Under the pieces are notes generated by a model that saw only the letters and a list, made by a program, of their open reading frames with translations, ran no database searches and was not told the origin of the DNA. Positions 1 to 9,945 of a stretch of 64,000 bases of DNA are shown here, in pieces. Numbering within the stretch: position 1 is the stretch's first letter; each line of letters begins with the position of its first letter. This DNA is from a bacterium (GTDB lineage: Bacteria > UBA10199 > JAIBAG01), in contig JAIBAG010000009.1 of assembly GCA_019695305.1 (NCBI GenBank), forward strand, positions 27,508 through 91,507, read 5' to 3'. The translations under genes were made by a program, and so were the position numbers.

Positions 1-1542
1 GCCATCTTGCGCGTTGATCCTGCAGCCCTCGATCAGCTGTTGCACCCTACTATTGATCCTAAGGCTAAAAAGAATGTAGTAGCCAAAGGCTTACCCGCTT
101 CTCCCGGTGCCGCTACAGGTATGGTGGTATTTACTGCCGATAAAGCTGTTGAACTTGCAGCCGAAAAAGTAATTTTAGTACGCGAAGAAACGTCTCCCGA
201 AGATATTCACGGCATGAACGTAGCCCAGGGTATTTTAACAGCCCGTGGCGGCATGACAAGCCACGCCGCAGTGGTAGCTCGCGGTATGGGGAAATGCTGT
301 GTAGCCGGTTGCGGCGATATTCATGTGGATGCCGAGAAAAAAGAATTTCATGTAGCGAACCAGGTTGTACGCGAAGGCGATTGGATTACACTGAACGGTT
401 CAACAGGTGAAGTAATGTTGGGTAAAGTAGATACCATTGAGCCTCAACTTTCCGGCGATTTTGGCATTATTATGAAATGGGCCGACGAGTTCCGCCAGCT
501 CAATGTACGCACTAATGCCGATACGCCTCACGATAGTAAAGTGGCCCGTAGTTTTGGTGCTGAAGGTATTGGTTTGTGCCGCACCGAGCACATGTTTTTT
601 GAAAGCGACCGTATTGATGCCGTGCGTGAAATGATTTTGGCCGATAGCACCGAAGGTCGTAAAAAACCCTTGGCTAAAATTTTACCCATGCAACGCGGCG
701 ACTTTAAGGGCATTTTCCGTGAAATGAAAGGGCTACCGGTAACCATCCGCTTGCTCGACCCTCCTCTTCACGAATTTTTGCCTCACACCGATGAAGATAT
801 TAACGATTTGGCTCAAAAAATTGGTGTGGATGCCATTATTCTTAAACGCAAAAATGCAACCTTGCATGAATTTAACCCCATGCTGGGTCACCGTGGTTGC
901 CGTTTAGCTATTACCTTCCCTGAAATTTACGATATGCAAGTACGCGCCATTATGGAAGCAGCTTGCGAACTGGTCATTGAAGAAAATTTTAAAATTATTC
1001 CCGAAATCATGATTCCCTTAGTAGGTCATGTGAAAGAATTGGCTATTTTACGCAACAACGCCATCCGCGTTTGCGAAGAAGTGCTGAAAGAAAAGGGTGT
1101 AAAAATTAAGTACCTCATTGGTACCATGATTGAGTTACCCCGTGCGGCTATTACAGCCGATGAAATTGCCCAAGAGGCCGAGTTTTTTAGCTATGGCACC
1201 AACGACTTAACCCAAACTGCTTTGGGTATTTCTCGCGACGATGCTCAAAAATTTTTACCGGCCTACGTGGAACAAAAAATTTACAAGACCGACCCGTTTG
1301 TATCCCTCGATCAATCAGGTGTGGGCCAGTTGATCAAAATTGGTGCTGAAAAAGGTAGATCTACCCGTCCCGATATTAAACTAGGGATTTGCGGGGAACA
1401 TGGCGGCGATCCCGAATCGGTTATTTTTTGCCATGGTGCAGGGCTCGATTATGTGAGCTGTTCTCCCTACCGTGTGCCTATTGCCCGCTTGGCTGCAGCC
1501 CATGCGGCCTTAAAAAACCCACGGAAAATGAAGAAGAAATAA
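1..1542 (+). CDS. ppdK: Pyruvate, phosphate dikinase, C-terminal part (5' end outside window)
   Basis: The reading frame is open from base 1, so the gene enters from the left and only about 513 C-terminal residues of an enzyme usually near 880 are present. PPDK interconverts pyruvate, ATP and phosphate with PEP, AMP and pyrophosphate. The swivelling phosphohistidine domain is visible with its catalytic His in GGMTSHAAVVARG. The PEP/pyruvate TIM-barrel domain follows, with GTNDLTQTALGISRDD and the catalytic-Cys segment GICGEHGGDP near the C-terminus. PEP synthase shares this fold, but the GGMTSHAA context and the presence of a PPDK regulatory-protein gene at 49389-50240 favour PPDK. A strong terminator follows the stop. 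Confidence 0.95.
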   Translation, partial: AILRVDPAALDQLLHPTIDPKAKKNVVAKGLPASPGAATGMVVFTADKAVELAAEKVILVREETSPEDIHGMNVAQGILTARGGMTSHAAVVARGMGKCCVAGCGDIHVDAEKKEFHVANQVVREGDWITLNGSTGEVMLGKVDTIEPQLSGDFGIIMKWADEFRQLNVRTNADTPHDSKVARSFGAEGIGLCRTEHMFFESDRIDAVREMILADSTEGRKKPLAKILPMQRGDFKGIFREMKGLPVTIRLLDPPLHEFLPHTDEDINDLAQKIGVDAIILKRKNATLHEFNPMLGHRGCRLAITFPEIYDMQVRAIMEAACELVIEENFKIIPEIMIPLVGHVKELAILRNNAIRVCEEVLKEKGVKIKYLIGTMIELPRAAITADEIAQEAEFFSYGTNDLTQTALGISRDDAQKFLPAYVEQKIYKTDPFVSLDQSGVGQLIKIGAEKGRSTRPDIKLGICGEHGGDPESVIFCHGAGLDYVSCSPYRVPIARLAAAHAALKNPRKMKKK

Positions 1543-1549
1543 AACTTCC

Positions 1550-1576
1550 AGGCCCCTGAAAAGGGGCCTTTTTTTT
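1550..1576 (+). terminator. Rho-independent terminator after ppdK
   Basis: A 7-bp perfect stem (AGGCCCC / GGGGCCT) with a short A-rich loop is followed directly by a run of T, 8 bases after the ppdK stop codon. It separates ppdK from the next promoter. Confidence 0.92.
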
Positions 1577-1587
1577 GCCCTCTCCCG

Positions 1588-1596
1588 TGCTACAAT
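1588..1596 (+). promoter_or_regulatory. Extended -10 promoter of the MarC-family gene
   Basis: TGCTACAAT reads as an extended -10 (TG-n-TACAAT). Its last base lies 6 bases before the ATG at 1603, so transcription would start at or next to the start codon. No clear -35 element is visible, because the terminator occupies that position. Confidence 0.45.
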
Positions 1597-1602
1597 AGAG
1601 GC

Positions 1603-2196
1603 ATGGATTTTGTAACTCATTTACTGCTTGCCTTTATCCCTCTTTTTGTAGCGGCCGATCCAGTAGGACTAGCCGCTATGTTTGCCGCCATGACACGACA
1701 CATGACCGAAGACCAAGCGCGCAAAGTAGCTATTCAGGCTGTATTTACAGCCTTTGGCGTGGGGCTTGGTTTTATGTTTTTAGGGCAAGCTATTTTTAGT
1801 GTGGTAGGCATTACCGTGGGCGATTTTCAAATTGCGGGCGGCTTGGTACTTTTCTTTTTATCGGCGCAGGATCTTTTAGGTTATACGCATGCTCCTACCG
1901 AAGATCGTGATGATATCGCGATTGTGCCCCTAGGCATGCCGCTCATTGCGGGTCCTGCCATGATTACAGCTCTTTTATCGCTTTCTAAAACTGTTGGGCT
2001 ATTCCCCACTCTTACTGCCTTAACCGCAATTATGATGCTTACAGCGCTGCTTTTTATTAAAAGCCGCCTTCTTAAAAAAATAATAGGCGTTAAGGGACTA
2101 AAAGCCTTTTCTAAAATCATTCATTTGCTTTTGATTGCCATTGCCGTGAACATGATACGCCATGGTATTGAAAACTTCATCCGCCAAACACCGTAA
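1603..2196 (+). CDS. MarC family integral membrane protein
   Basis: This is a 197-residue, six-helix hydrophobic protein of the MarC/UPF0056 family, whose biochemical function is not firmly known. It begins in a hydrophobic segment with FVAADPVGLAAMFAAM. It carries the family-typical PLGMPLIAGPAMITALLSL segment in the middle, and its length is normal for the family. It is preceded by the ppdK terminator and an extended -10 element and appears to be a single-gene unit, possibly translated from a leaderless mRNA. Confidence 0.88.
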   Translation: MDFVTHLLLAFIPLFVAADPVGLAAMFAAMTRHMTEDQARKVAIQAVFTAFGVGLGFMFLGQAIFSVVGITVGDFQIAGGLVLFFLSAQDLLGYTHAPTEDRDDIAIVPLGMPLIAGPAMITALLSLSKTVGLFPTLTALTAIMMLTALLFIKSRLLKKIIGVKGLKAFSKIIHLLLIAIAVNMIRHGIENFIRQTP

Positions 2197-2254
2197 CTAA
2201 TTAGATTAAAAAACAATTGTAAAAGCCTCTAAAATTATCTATGCCTGATCTCTC

Positions 2255-3403
2255 ATGAAGCACTTCAAAACAGGCGTTTTGGTTTTTACACTTTTTACGG
2301 CAGTGGCATGTACCAAAAGCAGCGATATTTTTCCGGACGTACCGGTAGATGTAACCGCCGATGATTTTGAAATTCCTAACCCCATTGCCATTATTAACGA
2401 CACCGTTAACACTCAACTTATTGTTGTTAATTCTAACGTCGATTTCTTTTTTGATGGTGGCTCTATAACCACTTTTGACGTCGATGGCACCGACCCCGAT
2501 AATCCGGTTTTAACTCCTACAGCCGCTTTGGCTACCGCCAACTATGCAGGAAATGTTGTATTTGATGGTGCCAGTCTTTATGTCCCCTTTCGCGAACATG
2601 CTGAAGATGATGAAGAATCAGACCGTTTAGCCAAATATACTATTGGATCAGCCTCTATTACATTAGATACCGAAACCACCACTGCCAAAAACCCTTTTGG
2701 TATTGCCCTTTCTGCGGGCGGTTTGTTAACGGTAGTATGTGATAACGAACTCGATATTTATAACACCTCGCTTGAAATTCAAAACACGGTAGATTTAACA
2801 ACAGCCGATGATGCCGGTCTTGCTGATGCTACGGCTCTGTATGTTGAAAACGTAGCCATTGATGATGCCAATAACCGTGCTTACATTACCAACCGATCTG
2901 ATCGTATGTTTGTAGTGAGTTTAGATACCAATGCCATTACCCATGTAATAGACGGCCCTGAAAATTCCCGTTTTATTGTAAACGATGGTTCCAATTTTTA
3001 TGTTACCGATGGTAACGATGCCTCCCTCTGGATTCTAGACCCAACTCTACTCCCAGCAGCAGCCGATCCTGTAGAAGTAGTTGATGATTCCGAAGTGTTT
3101 GTAGACGTTATGGACTTAGGTGCTGCTCCCAATGGGATTTTAGTAGATACCGCAACTAACCGCATTTACGCCACCAATTCTAACGATAAAACTCTATCGG
3201 TTTTTGATTTAACCACACATAACGAATTGGCCCGTATTTCGCTGGATGAAGACGATACCGATTTAGATGATGTGAGATTTCCACTAGCCCTTGCAACTGG
3301 CACTTTTGATGGTACCGATTATATTTTTGTATCAGGTTTTGAAACCAACAATATTGCTGTTATTCGATCGGATACTCTAAAATTGGTAGCTGTTTACGAA
3401 TAA
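2255..3403 (+). CDS. Lipoprotein with beta-propeller (YncE-like) repeats
   Basis: The N-terminus is a type II signal peptide ending in TAVAC, placing the lipidated Cys at residue 19. The rest (382 aa) has repeated blade-like segments such as VAIDDANNRAYITNRSD and ILVDTATNRIYATNSNDK, typical of YncE/40-residue YVTN beta-propellers. It is acidic and rich in Asp, Thr and Asn, as expected for an exported protein. The adjacent downstream gene at 3412 is a paralogue 8 bases away, so they probably form a two-gene operon. The function is unknown; binding to surface polymers or proteins is only a guess. Confidence 0.8.
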   Translation: MKHFKTGVLVFTLFTAVACTKSSDIFPDVPVDVTADDFEIPNPIAIINDTVNTQLIVVNSNVDFFFDGGSITTFDVDGTDPDNPVLTPTAALATANYAGNVVFDGASLYVPFREHAEDDEESDRLAKYTIGSASITLDTETTTAKNPFGIALSAGGLLTVVCDNELDIYNTSLEIQNTVDLTTADDAGLADATALYVENVAIDDANNRAYITNRSDRMFVVSLDTNAITHVIDGPENSRFIVNDGSNFYVTDGNDASLWILDPTLLPAAADPVEVVDDSEVFVDVMDLGAAPNGILVDTATNRIYATNSNDKTLSVFDLTTHNELARISLDEDDTDLDDVRFPLALATGTFDGTDYIFVSGFETNNIAVIRSDTLKLVAVYE

Positions 3404-3411
3404 CAAAAGAT

Positions 3412-4563
3412 ATGAAAAAACTTACACTCTTGAGCACTTTTTTGTTTTTTACAGCCTGCGCCGGCAGCGGGGGTGATGGTATTTTTTTGGAACCTGCTTC
3501 TTTAGCTGTTGATTCAACCAATAGTCGTGTTTTTGTACTTGAAAATGAAGGACGTCTTATTGCTGTTGATGCCACAAATCAAGATGACATTGGTGATCAG
3601 CCTCGTATTTCCAGAAAACGTAACGCAGATATACACGATTTACTCCCTTCGTCTCCCGCCCATACGGCTGTTTATAGCGACGGAACCACATCACGCCTGT
3701 TTATTAGTGGGGCCATTGCTAACGATGAAGGTAATTTAGTGACAAACCGCATTACAGTTTTGGATTTTGATGGCACTACTTTCTCCATCTCTGGCATATC
3801 TCCCATTACCGTGGATGATGGCAATGATGGCACAACGGATACCGATGATGTATTAGGTGATTTAGTTGTCGATCAAGCAAATGGTCTTTTATATGTAAGT
3901 AATGTTTCTAACGGAAATCTTTTTGTTTATAACACAAGCGATGGAACAGAAGATGTAGCTGCTATTGCTATTGGCGGCGAACCCAATCAGATGAGTTTAG
4001 ATAATGACCGTTTGTATATTGCCAACACCTCAACGGTAGAAGCTGAACAGGTCATTACCGTTGTCAATACAGTCGACAATAGCCTTACCGAAATTGATTT
4101 AGATGCTCCTACAAGTGATGTGAGTGTATCTACAAACGATGCTGGCACTATAATGTTAGCCACACAATCCTCCGGCGGGCAAAAAGTTTTTGTGCGCTTG
4201 GTTGATACCGCTACCTATGCAGCATCAACAGCCATAAGCGCAGGAGATGATTCGGCTCAAGATGGCGAATTGGTAAGCGGGTTGGGGTTAACATCAACCG
4301 TGGGTGGCGTTATTGTGGTATCAAACGGCACCAGTCTGTTTGGATATGTGGGTCAAGCCGATGGCGATGCAGCCTTTATTAGTTTTGCCAACGATCTCTC
4401 TTCATTTACAACCACTTCGCTTATTTCATCCACTAGTGTTTTAGAACAACCGGTTGTGTATGCCGATGGCAGCACGGATGCAATCGTGTATATGCTCGCC
4501 ACTTCTTCTGGCGATTTGGTATGGGTAGATGCTGGAGATAACGGCTTAGATGCGCGCTTTTAA
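3412..4563 (+). CDS. Second beta-propeller lipoprotein, paralogue of its neighbour
   Basis: A lipoprotein signal ends in FTAC (Cys16) and is followed by a Gly/Ser linker. Propeller-like repeats are visible, including SLAVDSTNSRVFVLENEG and LVVDQANGLLYVSNVSNG. The layout and length (383 aa) match the upstream gene, indicating tandem duplication. The start lies 8 bases after the previous stop with no Shine-Dalgarno, so translation is probably coupled. Its stop overlaps the convergent DUF3999 gene by 4 bases and no terminator is visible between them. Confidence 0.8.
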   Translation: MKKLTLLSTFLFFTACAGSGGDGIFLEPASLAVDSTNSRVFVLENEGRLIAVDATNQDDIGDQPRISRKRNADIHDLLPSSPAHTAVYSDGTTSRLFISGAIANDEGNLVTNRITVLDFDGTTFSISGISPITVDDGNDGTTDTDDVLGDLVVDQANGLLYVSNVSNGNLFVYNTSDGTEDVAAIAIGGEPNQMSLDNDRLYIANTSTVEAEQVITVVNTVDNSLTEIDLDAPTSDVSVSTNDAGTIMLATQSSGGQKVFVRLVDTATYAASTAISAGDDSAQDGELVSGLGLTSTVGGVIVVSNGTSLFGYVGQADGDAAFISFANDLSSFTTTSLISSTSVLEQPVVYADGSTDAIVYMLATSSGDLVWVDAGDNGLDARF

Positions 4564-5912
4564 CCTTTCATTTCTTTTAACAAACTACGGCTCATCCAAA
4601 ATAAAAATAAAACGCCCGCTATAAGTGCTCCCCAGAGTATTCTTTGAGCACCCACTTTTTTATCGGATACTACTGGCATTAACAATTTATCGGGACCCCC
4701 TAAATCTATTTTTTCTCCAATAATAGCCGTACCATAATTTTGTTTACCCAAGGTCACATTGGGTGTCCCTAACACATTTTCAACCTTAAATGTTGCGGGT
4801 TCAACAATAGCCGAGCCAAAGGCTAAAGTAAAAGGACCATTCCCTTGAGCTAAAAATACGAGATCATGCGGGTAATATCCCAACTCCAGTTCAACATCAC
4901 CCGAACCTACTCCTCCTTCTTTTTCTGTAAATTCCACAATAAAATATCTGCCTCGAGCAAGCCTCTCAAAAGCTTGAGTTTTCGAATAAACAGCCTCTCC
5001 CTTCTCTGCCAGCTTAAAAGCAAACCCGCTAGCCAGATAAAATCCATCTGGCTTCCAGTCTTTACCAGAAGCGTAAAGCAAATAAGGAACCACTGTATTA
5101 TTTTGTGGCAAATTGATTTTTACATTATACCAGGGATAAGCGCCGCCCATATCAAAGCCATAGCGGTTGTCGCCCAGCTTTATACCCTTTATGCGAACTC
5201 TCTTTGCGTCCTGCAAATAACTCTCACCCGGCTTTTTAAACAAAACCTGCTTTAAATCAAAAATAGGTTTTTCATCGTGAAATATAATTCTGTAGTATTT
5301 ATATTTGTCACTTCTTGCCGATAAATCAATTTCTCGCTGCTCCAAAACATGCTCACCTTGTTGCATCATCGCTAAAGCTTCAGTGTCCGACAACGTAAAC
5401 CAACTACTTAAATTATCACTCCCTTCTACACTCACAAGAGTCATAAAAACAGCACTGGGGCTATCCCATTTTAAAATAATTTTTTCCGGGCTAAAATCTA
5501 ACTGTGAAGCATCTATTAAAAACCCCACCCTTTTTTTATCGCCAGTAACTGCAGCATTTTTGGTTTTAGTTTTTAAAATCCCCTTAAAATATTCAATTTC
5601 CATTTCATTACCTTGTTCTACATCAAGGGGATAAAAAGAAAGATTCGTAAACACTTCTTTTCCTAAAACACTTTTCTGACCCGATACAAGAGTATGTGGC
5701 ACAACAAGACTTTCTCCATTAAAAACCCGCATATCACCCCATTCGCCATTTACCGTGCTTTGATAAACTGTATCAGGTAATTCCATTTTATTAAGTGAGG
5801 CTTGCGCATCTACATCAAGCTTATACCCATAAGCAAAATCTTGCGGCACCGGAACAGCAGCACGCAGTGGCAATGACCATAAAAGAATGGATACAAGTAA
5901 TATTTTATACAT
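4560..5912 (-). CDS. DUF3999-like membrane-anchored protein
   Basis: This 450-aa protein has a cleavable signal peptide (to about residue 18), a long beta-rich periplasmic region, and one transmembrane helix near the C-terminus (GALIAGVLFLFWMSRSLL) followed by a short basic tail. It overlaps the upstream DUF2339 gene by 8 bases. DUF3999 and DUF2339 genes are known to occur as adjacent pairs in Gram-negative bacteria, and both the position and architecture fit. The biochemical function of the pair is not established. Confidence 0.72.
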   Translation of the reverse strand: MYKILLVSILLWSLPLRAAVPVPQDFAYGYKLDVDAQASLNKMELPDTVYQSTVNGEWGDMRVFNGESLVVPHTLVSGQKSVLGKEVFTNLSFYPLDVEQGNEMEIEYFKGILKTKTKNAAVTGDKKRVGFLIDASQLDFSPEKIILKWDSPSAVFMTLVSVEGSDNLSSWFTLSDTEALAMMQQGEHVLEQREIDLSARSDKYKYYRIIFHDEKPIFDLKQVLFKKPGESYLQDAKRVRIKGIKLGDNRYGFDMGGAYPWYNVKINLPQNNTVVPYLLYASGKDWKPDGFYLASGFAFKLAEKGEAVYSKTQAFERLARGRYFIVEFTEKEGGVGSGDVELELGYYPHDLVFLAQGNGPFTLAFGSAIVEPATFKVENVLGTPNVTLGKQNYGTAIIGEKIDLGGPDKLLMPVVSDKKVGAQRILWGALIAGVLFLFWMSRSLLKEMKG

Positions 5913-8553
5913 TTTTTACCTCCTGTTTAGGGGGAAGCGGTGAAAAATAACCCACAACCAATATAAGCATTCCAGACCCCATAAAAGCTATAATACGATA
6001 GAGGCTATCGATACGCTTCATATCAACACCCACTAGTTTAATGACTGTTACTAAAAGCAACGCAACACCCACTTGCCATATTAATCGGCTCTTGTTTTTT
6101 GTTCCTCCCAGCATCAACACCATTGCAAAACATGTCCATAATAACGACATAAGAGCTTGGAAAAGCGGCGTTTGCAGTAAAACCTGAGAAGAATATACAA
6201 GCTCCGTATAAAATGAAATGGTGCGTGCCAATACAAGATTGAGAAACACAAAAATGCTAATGCCCACACAAGACATCCACATCATTTTTTGTTTAGAATT
6301 TATGATTCCATTTTTTTCAGATCTTTTAATCCAATAAAAAAGTAACATTATAATGGCAACACTAAATAAATCGGCAAAATTTAAAAACGGTAAATATGAA
6401 TTAAGAAGAACGCTTACTCCTGAATGGTGCGGGATTATCAGAAAAAACCAAACTAATAATACAGCTGTAACCACGTTTAACGCCTTCATGTAGACATTGC
6501 TTTTTTGCGCAAATGGCCAGAAGTTTTTATGACTCAGTTTTACAATTGTAAAACTGGATAATATAAATGCCAAAATGGGGCCAAAATAATATTTATCTTT
6601 AAACATAAAAAGGGATTCATCAGCGGCATAAAGTTGCATTTTAAAAGTCATTTGCACAATTTGAAACAGGTGCCCTACAAAAAGAAAAACTGCATACAAA
6701 TTTAAAGCGTGCATAAGCAACTTAACATACGTTGTTCCATCGTTTTTATAGAGATAGTAGGATTGCGCCAATAAACAGGCTGCTAACGATAAAACCACAT
6801 GCCATTGGGGTAAACTGTAAAAATGATCCCCAACAATTATGACCATACCTATAACGCTAGCCGGGAAAACAAGAGGAACAAAACATTTAATATTTTCCCA
6901 TTTTAAAATTACCGACACAAATTGCCAAAATAGAATTGATGTTGCTATAAAAATGAGTATAGCGGTATCAAGATAGGCAAATGAAATATGCTTACTCAGC
7001 TCGAAAATAAAAATGAAATTAAACCAAAAGTGTCCAAAAAATACACACCACCCATAAAAAAATGTTTCTCCTGGCTTAAGAACATTTTTGTTTTTAAAAT
7101 ATTGGTACGAAAAAAATAAGTGCCCAATAGCTAAAATAAGGAACACAACAAAAATTTCGTTCACAAACAGTGTATGGCCATGATCCTTTGTTAATAGTTC
7201 AATAACCCTAATACTCCCCATAATAATTAACAAAAAACCCGCCAAACGTGGCAAAATACGCGCCTGCTTAAGCCCCATCCAGGCAACACCACAGCCTTCT
7301 ATTACCCAAACAATACTGGTTGCCGACTTATCCAAAGCGAGTGGAACAGCGAGTGTAAAAAAGCCAATGCCTAGGGCCACAAAACCTTGCACAATAAGCT
7401 TTAGCGTTTCGGCATATTTGTTCCACATTAGCCGCCCTACAGTAATATAGAGCGCACTTAATAAAATTGAAAAAATGGCAAGAGCATTATTACTTTCAAA
7501 AACGAGAGATTGATAAAAAATAGTAATGAGCGGCGTACCAAAAACCAGTGTAGCATCAACAGGATTAGATTTTCCGTTTGTCTTTTTTATGGCAAATAAA
7601 ATGGAAACCGCAAAAAAGATGGTAAAAAAGAGCAAAATAAATGGTTCGGTCGTACTAAAATTTTGAGGAGTATAATATTTAAATCCCCAGATAGTGCCAA
7701 CACCATAGGTAAAAAAGAAACCAATCAAATTAAGAACTCGCCACGACTGATAATAAGCTACACCCAAAATACCCAAATTAAGCACAGCATAATATCCAAA
7801 TAACGCCACATGGTTACCCGATCCGGTAGAGGCCAAAATGGGCGCCATAAATCCACCTAAAAAACCCGTAATAGCCATCGCTTTATTACGTTGAACTACC
7901 GAAAGTAAAACGCTGATCACCACGGTAATAACAAGAAGCGTAAAAGTAAATCCGGCAGGAATTAGATGATAAAGCCTATAAGAGGCAAAAATAGTGAGAT
8001 AAAATACAGCCAGCCCTAGGCCCTGCAAAAAAAGCCCATATTGCCCTTTTTTGCGTAAAAACCAGCCCAGCCCCAGCAAGCCTAAAGCCATAAGGGCTGC
8101 CATAGCCAAACGATATTCAATAGGGAAAAGTCCGCGATCGGAAACATATTTTACTAAAAAAACAATACCTAAAAAAAGAACAATACCTCCAATGCGAAAC
8201 ACCAAATTTCCTCCAGTAAAAAAATTTTTAATAAATGTTGTAACAGGATCAGGTTTTCTAGGAATTACCGGTATTGACCTGGGGGTAGTAGATGCGGCTG
8301 GTGGCGGTATATTAACACTTATAGAGGGAGCGGGACTCTCAGAAGCCAATGCCTTTTCTGGGGTTTTATCAGGCTTTACTTCTGTTTGTACAGAATCAGG
8401 CGGTATTGCACTATCGGGTTTTTGCTTTAACCGGTCAATTTCTAGGTACAATTGCGAAATTTTTTGTTCAAAATCTTTTTGTCCAATTTTTCCAGTACTT
8501 TTAATAATTGCAATTATTGAGATTACCAGTGCAATAAAAACCCAAAAAGCCAT
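5905..8553 (-). CDS. DUF2339 polytopic membrane protein
   Basis: This 882-aa protein has an N-terminal helix, a short coiled coil, a Pro/Ser-rich linker (about residues 40-105), and then more than twenty hydrophobic helices. That is the layout of the DUF2339 family of very hydrophobic predicted membrane proteins. The segment GFLGGFMAPILASTGSGNH is the conserved family region. A strong Shine-Dalgarno (AAGGGGG) lies about 5 bases before the ATG. It forms an operon with the DUF3999 gene downstream. The function is unknown; a cell-envelope role is assumed. Confidence 0.8.
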   Translation of the reverse strand: MAFWVFIALVISIIAIIKSTGKIGQKDFEQKISQLYLEIDRLKQKPDSAIPPDSVQTEVKPDKTPEKALASESPAPSISVNIPPPAASTTPRSIPVIPRKPDPVTTFIKNFFTGGNLVFRIGGIVLFLGIVFLVKYVSDRGLFPIEYRLAMAALMALGLLGLGWFLRKKGQYGLFLQGLGLAVFYLTIFASYRLYHLIPAGFTFTLLVITVVISVLLSVVQRNKAMAITGFLGGFMAPILASTGSGNHVALFGYYAVLNLGILGVAYYQSWRVLNLIGFFFTYGVGTIWGFKYYTPQNFSTTEPFILLFFTIFFAVSILFAIKKTNGKSNPVDATLVFGTPLITIFYQSLVFESNNALAIFSILLSALYITVGRLMWNKYAETLKLIVQGFVALGIGFFTLAVPLALDKSATSIVWVIEGCGVAWMGLKQARILPRLAGFLLIIMGSIRVIELLTKDHGHTLFVNEIFVVFLILAIGHLFFSYQYFKNKNVLKPGETFFYGWCVFFGHFWFNFIFIFELSKHISFAYLDTAILIFIATSILFWQFVSVILKWENIKCFVPLVFPASVIGMVIIVGDHFYSLPQWHVVLSLAACLLAQSYYLYKNDGTTYVKLLMHALNLYAVFLFVGHLFQIVQMTFKMQLYAADESLFMFKDKYYFGPILAFILSSFTIVKLSHKNFWPFAQKSNVYMKALNVVTAVLLVWFFLIIPHHSGVSVLLNSYLPFLNFADLFSVAIIMLLFYWIKRSEKNGIINSKQKMMWMSCVGISIFVFLNLVLARTISFYTELVYSSQVLLQTPLFQALMSLLWTCFAMVLMLGGTKNKSRLIWQVGVALLLVTVIKLVGVDMKRIDSLYRIIAFMGSGMLILVVGYFSPLPPKQEVKNV

Positions 8554-8616
8554 AATACCCCCTTATTAAAGAAAGAGTAGATTAAACACCCTTTTTAAAG
8601 CGAAGTCATGATTTAT

Positions 8617-9861
8617 TTAAATAGACCCACTGTCGGGCCATTCGGGGGCTAATTCGGGAACATGGGTAGAAATAACGTAGATTAAGGCTTTCACATCATC
8701 CACAAAAGTCAGTGCTTCGGTTCCATCTTCAAAAAATACATCATGTACATCCTGTTTTACTGCGTCCCAATCAATGTCGCTGTCATCGGGATATGTGTAA
8801 CTTAACAGATCAATTAACCACTCAACATCATCTTCGGTATAGCTTGCACTGTAAGTGGCCTCTCCCCCCTGATATTCCTTGCAATAATCAACTACGCGCG
8901 GTGCATAAGTTTGCGTTTCATCATGCATATGGTCTAAAAAGTCACTGCCATAAACTTCCAACGCATTGGCGGCGCCATAGGCACCACCATTATAAGCAGC
9001 AGCTTGCCACAATGCTTTGCCATCATCACTTTGAAAAAGATCTACAGCATTGTCTTCCACAAAATTGTACGTGTTAAATAAAAGATACTGTTGCCAGTAA
9101 AAATAAAGTCCTGACGCAATAACTCCATGCGGAAAATTCACCACACTCGATACATCGGTGCCGTCTATGTCGTGTTGAGATGGGTCTAGTGTGAGTCTAA
9201 ATTGATCGCTTGAGGGAATTTCACCAAAATAGGATTCCTGATCTACAAAAAGATCATCTTCATAGTAATCGCTGTCACGATCTGTCCAAAACCAGCCCGA
9301 CACTCGGTTTGGATAGCTATCGTTTAGCTGTGCCTGGCCAAAAGTATTGGTAATTTGAAAACAACCTTCACCATTAGATGAAGAAACCGCTGCACAATTG
9401 CCTGATGATTCGGCCGAAAGAACGCCCATTAAAAAATAGGGATTGATCTTAAAACGTACCGAGGTCCAGGCAATAAAGAAAAGGTCTTCTTTGGAAAGAA
9501 GAAGCTCTAGCCCATTAACCTCGGCATCCACACTATTTAAAACAAAAGTAGAAATTGCATTGGCATCATAATCAAAGTCACATACATCGCTTGTAAGTTC
9601 CTCCTGATTGCCCACATCCCTGTAGGTATCGGCAATCACTTCGTATGGAGGGCCACAAATAGTATCATCCACACACATATCATCAAGGCTAGCCGAGGCA
9701 TAAATAGTTTGAGAACCAGGGCTTGGATTTCCCCCTATTTCACGAATAGGATCTCCTTCTCCATTATTGCCACCAAATATACCAAAAGGATCAAATACAT
9801 CTTCAAAATTACAGGACGATAGAAAGCAGACAATCAGAATAAAAAATAGAGAGCGTTTCAT
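8617..9861 (-). CDS. Lipoprotein with lytic transglycosylase (SLT/lysozyme-like) domain
   Basis: A lipobox LSSC puts the lipidated Cys at residue 17. The central part has the features of soluble lytic transglycosylases: a catalytic-Glu segment VLSAESSGNCAAVS, then GEGCFQITN, and later AAAYNGGAYGAANAL, which resembles the AYNAG motif. These enzymes cleave peptidoglycan between MurNAc and GlcNAc. At 414 aa it is longer than the core domain, with acidic Asp-rich insertions and a C-terminal extension of unknown role. Peptidoglycan as substrate is inferred from the fold. Confidence 0.72.
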   Translation of the reverse strand: MKRSLFFILIVCFLSSCNFEDVFDPFGIFGGNNGEGDPIREIGGNPSPGSQTIYASASLDDMCVDDTICGPPYEVIADTYRDVGNQEELTSDVCDFDYDANAISTFVLNSVDAEVNGLELLLSKEDLFFIAWTSVRFKINPYFLMGVLSAESSGNCAAVSSSNGEGCFQITNTFGQAQLNDSYPNRVSGWFWTDRDSDYYEDDLFVDQESYFGEIPSSDQFRLTLDPSQHDIDGTDVSSVVNFPHGVIASGLYFYWQQYLLFNTYNFVEDNAVDLFQSDDGKALWQAAAYNGGAYGAANALEVYGSDFLDHMHDETQTYAPRVVDYCKEYQGGEATYSASYTEDDVEWLIDLLSYTYPDDSDIDWDAVKQDVHDVFFEDGTEALTFVDDVKALIYVISTHVPELAPEWPDSGSI

Positions 9862-9862
9862 G

Positions 9863-9882
9863 TAGGGATATACCCTATCATA
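9863..9882 (-). promoter_or_regulatory. Promoter region of the transglycosylase-like lipoprotein, with a palindrome
   Basis: Reading leftwards, TATGAT (9877-9882) is a good -10 hexamer. Just downstream, at 9863-9877, is the inverted repeat TAGGGATATACCCTA, which would cover the transcription start and could act as an operator or a short 5' hairpin. No good -35 element was seen. Confidence 0.3.
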
Positions 9883-9945
9883 CCTTGACCGTATTAAACA
9901 TTAATTGTTTGTTAATTAATTCAAAATTTGATATTTTTATTCTTT

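Noticed and set aside
8051..8569. 172-codon open frame opposite the DUF2339 gene
   Set aside because: It mirrors the Pro/Ser linker and first helices of the real gene and has no ribosome-binding site.
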